The notes below the pieces were generated by a model. The model searched no databases, had not been told where the DNA came from, and saw only the letters and a program-made list of their open reading frames with translations. DNA of 64,000 bases, from contig NZ_DASYDG010000009.1 in the NCBI RefSeq assembly GCF_036499745.1, positions 1 to 64,000 of the forward strand, read 5' to 3'. Shown here piece by piece: positions 1-6,494 of the stretch. Position numbers and translations under genes: made by a program. How positions within the stretch are numbered: position 1 is the first letter of the stretch; every line of letters starts with the position of its first letter. Source of the DNA: Pinirhizobacter sp036499745. GTDB taxonomy: Bacteria; Pseudomonadota; Gammaproteobacteria; Xanthomonadales; Rhodanobacteraceae.

Positions 1-743
1 AAGACGAAATCGAGCATGCCGGTGCGATCGGCATCGGTGTCGGTCCACACGTGCGAGCGATAGGACAGGAAACCGTTTGGCTTGCCCTCGGTGAAGGGCG
101 AGTCGGCGAAGAGTGCGGTGGCGATCGGCTGTAGTGCCAGGCCCACGCGGAATTTCTTCACCATGTCTGCTTCGGAGGAGAAATCCAGGTTCACCTGCAC
201 GGTGCAGGTGCGCGTCATCATGTCCAGGCCGAGCGAACCGACCTTGGGCATGTATTCGCGCATGATCTTGTAGCGGCCCTTGGGCATCCAGGGCATTTCA
301 TCGCGCTTGAACTTCGGCTGGAACCCCATTCCCAGGAAGCCCAGGCCCATGCCATCGGCGATCGAGCGCACTTCTTCAAGGTGTGTATGAACTTCCGAGC
401 AGGTGTCGTGGACGGTTTCCAGCGGCGCGCCGGAGAGCTCCAGCTGTCCGGCGGGCTCAAGCGTGATGTTGGCCTTGCCGCGAGTGAGCGCCACCGGCGT
501 CTCGCCTTCACGGGCGATGTCCCAGCCGTAACGGTCGGCGATGGTCTCCAGCAGGTGCCGGATGCCACGCTCGCCCTCGAAGGTGGGCGGGCGCAGGTCG
601 TCGGTACGGAAGCCGAATTTCTCGTGCTCGGTACCGATCCGCCAGTCGGCCTGCGGCTTCTCGCCCTGGGCAAGATAAGCCACCAGCTCATCCTTCGAAC
701 TGATCGGCGTGCCGGGGGCGGCGCTGGGGATGGACACAGGCAT
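1..743 (-). CDS. gshA: glutamate-cysteine ligase, N-terminal part (3' end outside window)
   Basis: This enzyme makes gamma-glutamylcysteine, the first step of cytosolic glutathione synthesis. About 247 codons are visible, starting at ATG 743 (MPVSIPSAAPGTP) and running off the left edge, roughly half of the usual 450-460 residues. The motif GTEHEKFG near residues 37-44, the segment TLEPAGQLELSGAP and the segment MTRTCTVQVNLDFSSE are typical of the GCS2 plant/alpha-proteobacterial class, also found in xanthomonads, rather than the E. coli GshA class. It is divergent from the oxidoreductase at 997. The roughly 250 bp between the two genes shows no element I can name. Confidence 0.9.
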   Translation of the reverse strand, partial: MPVSIPSAAPGTPISSKDELVAYLAQGEKPQADWRIGTEHEKFGFRTDDLRPPTFEGERGIRHLLETIADRYGWDIAREGETPVALTRGKANITLEPAGQLELSGAPLETVHDTCSEVHTHLEEVRSIADGMGLGFLGMGFQPKFKRDEMPWMPKGRYKIMREYMPKVGSLGLDMMTRTCTVQVNLDFSSEADMVKKFRVGLALQPIATALFADSPFTEGKPNGFLSYRSHVWTDTDADRTGMLDFV

Positions 744-996
744 TCCTTGGAAGTGTTGGCTGGCCTTCCCTTTGGGGGCGGCCGCCCGCGATCAAAAGGG
801 CGGGTGATCGCGAGAATAGCGTTCAGATGGCCCGAAGACGAGCCGCGCGACTATTTGGCGGCCATTGCCCAACCCATCGGCGCAACGGGTTCAGTAATGT
901 GCCCTGCCGCAGGAAGTAACGACCCGATCATCATTCCGCGTTACCAGAGCGTGGGGCAAGATCGATCCTTGTTCTTTTCATAGGAAGGCATTGCCC

Positions 997-2004
997 ATGA
1001 AGGCCATCGTTTATACCCGGAACGCCCTGCCCATCGACGACCCCGAGTCGCTCTACGAGATGGACCTGCCCACGCCTGCGCCGGGCCCGCGCGACCTGCT
1101 GGTGGCCATCCATGCGATCGCGGTCAACCCGGTAGACACCAAGGTGCGCCAGCGCGTCGCCGTGACCGAACCGCGGATCCTGGGTTGGGACGCCGTGGGC
1201 ACGGTGGTGGACACCGGTGCGGACGTCACACTGTTCAAGAAGGGCGAGGAGGTGTTCTACGCCGGCTCCATCGCGCGGCCAGGCTCATATGCGGAGTTCG
1301 GCCTGGTGGACGAACGCATCGCCGGTCACAAGCCGCGGACGATCGATGCCGCGCAGGCAGCCGCGTTGCCGCTGACATCGATCACCGCCTTCGAACTGCT
1401 TTTCGACCGCCTGGGCGTAGATGAGGGCGGAGGCAAGGGCCAGTCGTTGTTGATCGTCGGTGCCGGGGGCGGCGTGGGCTCGATCCTGGTGCAGCTGGCG
1501 CGCAAGCTCACGCAGCTGACGGTGATCGGCACCGCCTCGCGCAAGGAGACCAGCGATTGGGTGAAGGAACTTGGCGCGCACCATGTGATCGACCATGGCA
1601 AAGCCTTGGGTCCGCAGCTTAAGGCGCTGGGCGTCGAGCAGGTGGAATGGGTGGCCAGCCTCACGCACACCCACGAGTACTTCGACCAGCTGGTGGAAGT
1701 AATGGCCCCGCAGGCCCGCTTCGGCTTGATCGACGATCCGGAAACCCTCGACGCCACACGGCTCAAGCAAAAGGCCATTTCCCTGCACTGGGAACTGATG
1801 TTCACCCGCTCGGTATTCCAGACCCCTGACATGCAGCGCCAGCACGAGATTCTCGAGCGCATCGCGTCGCTGGTGGACGACGGTACGCTCAGGACCACCA
1901 TAGGCGAGAATTTCGGCAGGATAAATGCCGAGAACCTGCGCAAGGCGCACAAGAAGATCGAATCACACACCGCGCGCGGCAAGATCGTGCTGGAAGGTTT
2001 CTAG
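997..2004 (+). CDS. zinc-type alcohol dehydrogenase-like / quinone oxidoreductase
   Basis: An MDR-superfamily NAD(P)H-dependent oxidoreductase of 335 aa, cytosolic, substrate unknown. It has a GroES-like N-terminal half (about residues 25-125) and a Rossmann half with the nucleotide loop GAGGGVGS at about 155-162. The catalytic zinc ligands of true alcohol dehydrogenases are not seen, which fits the quinone-reductase-like family. I chose ATG 997 because AGGAAGG at 982-988 is well spaced; an in-frame TTG lies 6 nt upstream. The gene converges on the RsgA-like gene, and the two stop codons overlap in the palindrome CTAG at 2001-2004. Confidence 0.85.
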   Translation: MKAIVYTRNALPIDDPESLYEMDLPTPAPGPRDLLVAIHAIAVNPVDTKVRQRVAVTEPRILGWDAVGTVVDTGADVTLFKKGEEVFYAGSIARPGSYAEFGLVDERIAGHKPRTIDAAQAAALPLTSITAFELLFDRLGVDEGGGKGQSLLIVGAGGGVGSILVQLARKLTQLTVIGTASRKETSDWVKELGAHHVIDHGKALGPQLKALGVEQVEWVASLTHTHEYFDQLVEVMAPQARFGLIDDPETLDATRLKQKAISLHWELMFTRSVFQTPDMQRQHEILERIASLVDDGTLRTTIGENFGRINAENLRKAHKKIESHTARGKIVLEGF

Positions 2005-2843
2005 GTGCTATCGGCCAGTGTTTCGATGTCGTCGAAGGTTCGTTGCACGCCATGCGCAAGTGCTCCCACGCGAAGTTCCCGCATTCCTGGTGTGTCGATC
2101 ACCCAGGCGCCTGTGGCGGTAGCGAACATCCTGCGTGAGGTGGTGGTGTGGCGGCCGCTGGCATCATCTTCGCCGATGCCAGCGGTATCGCGGGCGTGTA
2201 TGCCGATAACGGTGTTGGTGAGCGTGGATTTTCCCACGCCGGAGGAGCCGACGAAGGCTACGGTCTGTCCATCGCCAAGCCATGGGGCGAGCAATGACGG
2301 GCTTGAGGCAGACGTGGCATTGACGGCGAGCACCGTGGCAGCACCTGAGATATCGCGGGCCTGCGCTACGTAGCCGGCGGTATCGTCGCAAAGGTCGGCC
2401 TTGGTCAGCACGAGAACGGGTTCGACAGCAGCCTCGTGGGCCAGGGCAAGGTAGCGCTCCAGCCGTGAAAGATTGAAGTCGTCGTTGCACGAGGTAACCA
2501 CGAACAAGGTATCGACATTGGCAGCGATCGATTGCCGTTGGCTTTGGCTGCCGGCGGCGATACGCGTGAGCAGGGATTGCCGCTCTATCAGGCGGTACAT
2601 GCGGTCGGCGTGGTGTTCCACCAGCACCCAGTCGCCCACGGCGATCGAATCTTCCAGTTCCTCAATCAGCCGAGCGGGAACCGTCACCTGACCCTGGCCA
2701 CGTGCCGAGAGCACGCTCAAACCACTTCGATGCGCGCCGACCACGCGGGCAGGGTAGGCGGCCTCGAAATCGTCCAGTGTCAGGTAGTGGGCAAAGCTTG
2801 CACACCAGCCGAGCTGGTGCAGGGAATAAACCGGTGAATACAT
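2001..2843 (-). CDS. RsgA/YjeQ-like circularly permuted GTPase lacking the zinc domain
   Basis: RsgA is a 30S-subunit maturation GTPase. This 280-aa protein has the OB-fold region (about 30-95) and G motifs in the permuted order: TKAD (147-150), P-loop GSSGVGKST (199-207), switch GRHTTT (230-235) and DTPG (250-253). It ends at DDIETLADST, exactly where the family continues into the C-terminal cysteine/histidine zinc-binding helical domain, which is missing. The DNA beyond the stop is antisense to the convergent oxidoreductase, so no remnant is left. Start ATG 2843 gives MYSPVYSLHQLGW; upstream in-frame codons lack family character. It is probably a diverged paralogue, with a full-length rsgA elsewhere (inference). 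Confidence 0.85.
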   Translation of the reverse strand: MYSPVYSLHQLGWCASFAHYLTLDDFEAAYPARVVGAHRSGLSVLSARGQGQVTVPARLIEELEDSIAVGDWVLVEHHADRMYRLIERQSLLTRIAAGSQSQRQSIAANVDTLFVVTSCNDDFNLSRLERYLALAHEAAVEPVLVLTKADLCDDTAGYVAQARDISGAATVLAVNATSASSPSLLAPWLGDGQTVAFVGSSGVGKSTLTNTVIGIHARDTAGIGEDDASGRHTTTSRRMFATATGAWVIDTPGMRELRVGALAHGVQRTFDDIETLADST

Positions 2844-2875
2844 GGGTGAACCCTTTGAAGGCGCATACGGAACGG

Positions 2876-2942
2876 CTTCCCGGCAGCGGGAAGGCGAACG
2901 GAAGACCAGGTTCGACACGCGGGCCAGCCAGGGTGGCTGGCC
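2876..2942 (-). promoter_or_regulatory. two hairpins between mini-ORF A and the RsgA-like gene
   Basis: In the minus-strand transcript a perfect 9-bp stem GGCCAGCCA/TGGCTGGCC with a 3-nt loop (2922-2942) begins 7 nt after the mini-ORF stop codon. A second stem CTTCCCG/CGGGAAG with a 4-nt loop lies at 2876-2893, about 30 nt upstream of the GTPase start. The order leader peptide, hairpin, hairpin, gene resembles an attenuator. No U-tract follows either stem, so an intrinsic terminator is not indicated. Confidence 0.45.
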
Positions 2943-2949
2943 GGAAGAC

Positions 2950-2994
2950 TTAGTGCAGCGTGGACCCGGCGACGATGGCGGATGCAACATTCAT
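2950..2994 (-). CDS. mini-ORF A, 14-residue peptide MNVASAIVAGSTLH
   Basis: The ORF has a strong Shine-Dalgarno (AGGAAGGAG) 5-6 nt before its ATG and sits 106 nt upstream of the RsgA-like gene on the same strand. A second mini-ORF at 4577-4612 has the same kind of leader and a similar peptide; both follow the pattern M-x-V-x-x-x-I-x-A. Matching leader and peptide in two copies argues for translation. Function is unknown. A regulatory leader peptide fits the position; a short bioactive peptide is an alternative. Confidence 0.5.
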   Translation of the reverse strand: MNVASAIVAGSTLH

Positions 2995-3120
2995 GATGTT
3001 CTCCTTCCTCGTGCGAGTAAGACCAAAGGGACGCGCAGGTTAATCGCGAAGATCGCCAAGCGCAACCATGCCGTTCGTTACGGGTGCATGTGCACGGCTT
3101 CCTGTGCCCGTGGCGATCAG
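2987..3120 (-). repeat. copy A of a ~130-bp duplicated cassette (transporter tail + spacer + mini-ORF start)
   Basis: Aligns with 4605-4735 by eye at roughly three quarters identity, including the block GCAACC(A/G)TGCCGTTCGTTAC. In copy B the first part encodes the last residues of the EamA transporter (LIATGAGRRIRA-stop). In copy A the same stretch reads LIATGTGSRAHAPVTN but is not attached to an EamA gene; it begins at the stop codon of the MFS gene. Copy A therefore appears to be left over from a duplicated EamA gene whose body was replaced. Confidence 0.7.
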
Positions 3121-4280
3121 CGGCCACCGTGAGCGGGAGGCCGACCGGTAGATCCGAGCCGTGCGGCGGCGAGTTCCAGCGAGGCTATCGCGGCCAAGGT
3201 GAGGATGAACCATTCCTTTCCCGCACCGACCAGAATCCATCCGCCGACCACCGGAAAGCCGAAAATGCCCACGAAATAGGCGACGACGAACCATGTGAGG
3301 GCGGCGTGGCGATGCTCCGGCGCGGAGTGGTTGATGGTCCAGGTCTGGATCACCGGGTAAACCAGCCCATAGCCTGCTCCCGTCAACATCGCTGCGATGA
3401 TGTGGAAGGCAGGATGAAACGAAGTGCCCAGCAGGCACACGATACCCAGGATAAGGCACGACAACAATACGGTGATCAGCCGAAGCTGCGGCATCATCGA
3501 TAGACGCCGGGCGAGCATCAGCCGCAGAGTCACCACGGTCGCGGCATGGACGGCGAAGAAGGTACTGGCATGGGAGTCGGTCCCTTCCACGAGCGAGCCC
3601 TGGAAGGACATGATCCCCGAGAATACGCAGCCGCCAAGGCCCACCATGGCAATGGGCCTGATGGCGCTGCTCGCAGCGACGGCTGACAGTTTCCTTACCC
3701 AGGGCCTCAACGAGGGTTCGTCATGGCCACGAGGTTCCCTTGAGGCGAACATCCCCAGCAGCAGCGCGGCGAGCATCCCCATGCCGCCGACCAGGAGAAA
3801 CGTTGCCTGGATGGCCATGCCGGTCTGCGCTATCACGGCGGTGAGGAGAATCGGGCTACCGCAGATCCCGGTCATCTGAAACGCGCTGAAGCGGGTAAAC
3901 CATGGTCCGCGCTGCGCATCGGTGATGCGTTCGGACAAGGCCATGGGGCCGCCGATATAAAACATCCCCCATCCCAGGCCGATCAGCAGCGCTGCGACGT
4001 GCGGAAGATTGACCAGGCCACTACCCAGCAGAAGGTAACCGGCGGACATCGTGAGGGCGGCGAGGGCAGCCAGGCGCGATGCATCGAGCTGGCCGGCAAA
4101 CCATCCCACCACCGGTACCCCGACCAGGGTGCCGACCAAAGCGACGCCGAGTGTTGCCCCCGCGTCGATATCGCTTCCTCCCTGCGCGCGATACCAGTCG
4201 GAAACAAGGAATGTCGCGCCATACCCACCGGCCGTGAAGGTGGTGCCGAGCATAAGGAATGGCGCCGATCCCGGCCGCAT
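3117..4280 (-). CDS. MFS transporter
   Basis: A 387-residue integral membrane protein with about 11-12 hydrophobic helices and an internal loop near the middle (REPRGHDEPSLRPWVRK), as in major-facilitator exporters. The region GATLGVALVGTLVGVPVVGW and the following LDASRLAALAAL match the TM2-TM3 area of the family. The substrate cannot be read from sequence; drug or metabolite efflux is a guess. The upstream neighbour is a 3' fragment of a cysteine desulfurase ending 3 nt before the start. The TGA stop lies at the edge of repeat copy A, which looks like a recombination junction. Confidence 0.8.
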   Translation of the reverse strand: MRPGSAPFLMLGTTFTAGGYGATFLVSDWYRAQGGSDIDAGATLGVALVGTLVGVPVVGWFAGQLDASRLAALAALTMSAGYLLLGSGLVNLPHVAALLIGLGWGMFYIGGPMALSERITDAQRGPWFTRFSAFQMTGICGSPILLTAVIAQTGMAIQATFLLVGGMGMLAALLLGMFASREPRGHDEPSLRPWVRKLSAVAASSAIRPIAMVGLGGCVFSGIMSFQGSLVEGTDSHASTFFAVHAATVVTLRLMLARRLSMMPQLRLITVLLSCLILGIVCLLGTSFHPAFHIIAAMLTGAGYGLVYPVIQTWTINHSAPEHRHAALTWFVVAYFVGIFGFPVVGGWILVGAGKEWFILTLAAIASLELAAARLGSTGRPPAHGGR

Positions 4281-4283
4281 CGG

Positions 4284-4427
4284 TCAGGATCCAACTTTTT
4301 TATGGGGAGCCATCGACCTCAAGGTTTCCACGGCGTCTTCCAGTTGCTGGCAAACATCCCGAATCTCGGCCTCGGTGGTGAACCTTCCGAGTCCGAATCG
4401 GACGTTGCCCTGGGCGTGCGCGTTACA
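4284..4427 (-). pseudogene. C-terminal remnant of a cysteine desulfurase (IscS/NifS class)
   Basis: The open frame of 47 codons after an in-frame TGA contains VRFGLGRFTTEAEI followed by an amphipathic helix and LRSMAPHKK. This matches the very C-terminus of IscS (E. coli IRFSLGRFTTEEEI, then LRDLSP). The PLP-binding and active-site regions are absent. An overlapping ORF in another frame starts at ATG 4447 (MDQQVADVTRTP) with a fair ribosome site and may be a fused or unrelated short frame. This is most likely debris from a rearrangement that brought in the MFS gene. Confidence 0.65.
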
Positions 4428-4576
4428 TCAGCCACTTGCTGATCCATGGTCGATATCCTTTCGACTGTTCGAGCTATTGTTGTCGTTGTGTCCGACAGCG
4501 TCTGTAGTACCCAGGCAGGTAAGTTGTAATCATGCACGTGGCATATCTGTAGGAATGCGCTTACCGAGTGTCTTCG

Positions 4577-4612
4577 TCAGTTGCTTGCGATAATGACGGG
4601 TGAAACACTCAT
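4577..4612 (-). CDS. mini-ORF B, 11-residue peptide MSVSPVIIASN
   Basis: Preceded by AGGAAGGA about 6 nt before ATG 4612, in repeat copy B directly downstream of the EamA transporter. The peptide resembles the mini-ORF A product (MNVASAIVAGSTLH) in its first nine residues, while the ends differ. Roughly 300 nt separate it from the MFS start; that interval holds only the desulfurase remnant and nothing else I recognise. It could be a leader peptide for downstream genes or a small product in its own right. Confidence 0.45.
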   Translation of the reverse strand: MSVSPVIIASN

Positions 4613-4735
4613 GGTGTTTCCTTCCTCTGGCGAGCAGAGCAAGGGGGTATGCCGGTCAAACGCGATATCGCCAGACGCAACCGTGCCGTTCGTTACCTAT
4701 GCACGTATCCGGCGGCCAGCGCCGGTGGCGATCAG
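4605..4735 (-). repeat. copy B of the duplicated cassette
   Basis: Contains the last 13 codons of the EamA gene including its TAG stop, a spacer with the palindrome GCGATATCGC, a ribosome binding site and the start of mini-ORF B. Copy A (2987-3120) keeps the same order and has GCGA-TCT-TCGC at the palindrome position. Copy B is probably the original, because here the transporter tail is still joined to its gene. Confidence 0.7.
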
Positions 4736-5581
4736 GCCGGCGGCGATCGAGAGTCCCAGCCCCAGCAGGTAAATCGGATGGAACGGGGCGTCGAAGAACA
4801 CGACCAGCCAGATAGTTGCCAGCACCGGCGCCAGGAACACCAGCGGCGCGATGCGCGAAGGCGGCGCCAGTTGCAGTGCCCGCAACCACCAGAAATACGA
4901 GAGCCCGTTGATGATGCAGCCGTTGAGCAACAGCCCCGACCACGCCTTGCCCGACGACGGTAAGGCCAGCCCGTCACCGAAAAGCACGGTGATGAGGGAA
5001 AACACGGCGCCCCAGGCGAAGAAGCAGAAGATCACCAACATGCCTTCACCCGGCACGCTTCTGGACAGCAGGGAATAAAGTGCGAAGGACACCGCACCGA
5101 CCAGTACGATGCCAAGCGTCGGCAAGTCCTGCGCGGGCAGGGCGGTGAAATTCCCCTTCGTGGCCACGACCGCGGAACCTGCGAAACCCAGCAGCACTGC
5201 CGTCACGCCAATGGCGCCGATCCGGTCGTGCGTCACCAGCGGCGCCAGCAACACGATCAGCACGGGCCACAGGTACTGCACCACCAACACGGCGATTCCA
5301 TCGCCCACCGCGTAACCGTGGTACAGGCACAGATAGAAGAGATAGCAGCCGAGGAAGCCGGGCACGGCTGTACGCAGCAGGTTGGTGCGAGTCCCGGTGA
5401 GAAGACTCACGAAGGATGGCGCACGCTTCATCGCCACTACCCCGCACACGACGGCGGAGAGTACGTTGGACAGCAGCAGGAATTGCAGCGGCGTCAGGTC
5501 GTGCGTGGTCACCTTGGCGACCACGGGAATCAGGCTCCAGCTCGCGATGCAAAGCGCGGCGAAGATAAACGCCTTTGTCAT
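4697..5581 (-). CDS. EamA/DMT-family transporter
   Basis: A 294-residue inner-membrane protein with about ten hydrophobic helices in two EamA halves, each holding the proline and glycine-rich helices of the drug/metabolite transporter superfamily (for example LFYLCLYHGYAVGDG and NGLSYFWWLRALQLAPPSRI). Start ATG 5581 follows AAAGGAAA. The substrate is unknown. It lies divergent from the coiled-coil gene at 5776 with a 194-bp gap in which no operator is evident. Its 3' tail is duplicated downstream of the MFS gene. Confidence 0.85.
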   Translation of the reverse strand: MTKAFIFAALCIASWSLIPVVAKVTTHDLTPLQFLLLSNVLSAVVCGVVAMKRAPSFVSLLTGTRTNLLRTAVPGFLGCYLFYLCLYHGYAVGDGIAVLVVQYLWPVLIVLLAPLVTHDRIGAIGVTAVLLGFAGSAVVATKGNFTALPAQDLPTLGIVLVGAVSFALYSLLSRSVPGEGMLVIFCFFAWGAVFSLITVLFGDGLALPSSGKAWSGLLLNGCIINGLSYFWWLRALQLAPPSRIAPLVFLAPVLATIWLVVFFDAPFHPIYLLGLGLSIAAGLIATGAGRRIRA

Positions 5582-5775
5582 GAACTGAATTTCCTTTCGC
5601 CGTATCGAATACTTCTTCTTTCTAACATGACATGGCGCCGTCGGCGTGTCCGGACGAAAGACGAGAGTCGATCCGACAGACAGCAATACGAAGGCCTACG
5701 GTCAGAACGTGGAAGCGAAGCTATCCTCCTTCTCGTATCCTGCTCCGCATCATGCGTTTAGGCAGGAAGCCATCC

Positions 5776-6399
5776 ATGCAATCCACACCGGGCCAGGAAG
5801 GTCAAGAAATGAGCGCTGCGGAGATCGACCCGGAAACGAACCCGCGAAAAGCGGGCGATGGTGGCGGTTGGATGCTGGCCTCGCCGCAGGGCGACGACCT
5901 GACAACCCATTTGATCGCCCGCATGGGGAATCTCGAGTTCGGCATGGGGCGAATGATCGGCTCCATCGAACGCTTGAATGACCGAATCGACTCCCAGGTC
6001 GAGCGTTTGAACGATCGGATCCATTCCCAGGTCGCGAGCCTCAGCGAACGCATCGATACCCAGGTCGCGAGCCTGAGCGAACGAATCGATACCCAGGTAG
6101 CGCGTTTGAGCGAACGCGTCGATGCCCAGGTCGCGCGCTTGAGCGAACGCTTCGATACTCAGGTCGAGCATTTGAACGATCGAATCGACGCCCAGGGTGA
6201 ACGGCTCGATAAGCGAATCGCCGTGCTCGGCGGACAGGTACAAGAGCTCGCTTCCGAGGTACAGAAGGTTTGTGTCGCGGTGAACGACCTTAACACCTGG
6301 AAACACAAGGTCTGGGGCATTTGCGTTGCGGTGTCCGGCATCGTCTCCATCGCGAGCGCGCTGGGTGCACTTTTCCAGGCGCTCGCCAAGACACCCTGA
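5776..6399 (+). CDS. hendecad-repeat coiled-coil protein with C-terminal membrane helix
   Basis: A 207-residue protein of unknown function. Residues 1-60 are polar. Residues 64-151 are eight successive 11-residue units of the type V-A-x-L-S-E-R-I-D-T-Q. They are followed by another helix and one hydrophobic segment (VWGICVAVSGIVSIASALGA, about 177-198) close to the C-terminus. The pattern predicts a long parallel coiled coil anchored in the membrane by its tail. ATG 5776 was chosen for its AGGAAG site 6 nt upstream; ATG 5755 and 5809 are alternatives. Confidence 0.7.
   Translation: MQSTPGQEGQEMSAAEIDPETNPRKAGDGGGWMLASPQGDDLTTHLIARMGNLEFGMGRMIGSIERLNDRIDSQVERLNDRIHSQVASLSERIDTQVASLSERIDTQVARLSERVDAQVARLSERFDTQVEHLNDRIDAQGERLDKRIAVLGGQVQELASEVQKVCVAVNDLNTWKHKVWGICVAVSGIVSIASALGALFQALAKTP
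5965..6228 (+). repeat. 33-bp tandem repeat coding for eight hendecads
   Basis: Eight head-to-tail 33-bp units lie within the coiled-coil gene. Some adjacent copies are near identical (the two VASLSERIDTQ units at 86-107), which suggests recent slippage and likely copy-number variation between strains. Confidence 0.85.
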
Positions 6400-6419
6400 C
6401 GGCGCGCAGCGCAAAGAAA

Positions 6420-6486
6420 TGCCGGCTTGTAGCCGGCACTTGAATCAACCTTGCGGATGGGAAGGGCCGGAGTTGAGCTCCGGCCC
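6420..6486. terminator. two GC-rich hairpins between the convergent coiled-coil gene and rho
   Basis: TGCCGGCT/AGCCGGCA with a 3-nt loop (6420-6438) and GGGCCGGAG/CTCCGGCCC with a 5-nt loop (6464-6486) lie in the 95-bp convergent gap. Neither has a clear T-tract, so they are likely 3'-end stabilisers or weak bidirectional terminators. Confidence 0.5.
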
Positions 6487-6494
6487 CGATCAGA

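Noticed and set aside
4577..4612. Microcin C-type precursor peptide (short peptide ending in Asn next to an MFS gene)
   Set aside because: No MccB-like adenylyltransferase is present, and the sister peptide ends in His, so the match is superficial.
5965..6228. CRISPR-like array
   Set aside because: The regular 33-bp repeats have no spacers, are in frame and encode coiled-coil hendecads.
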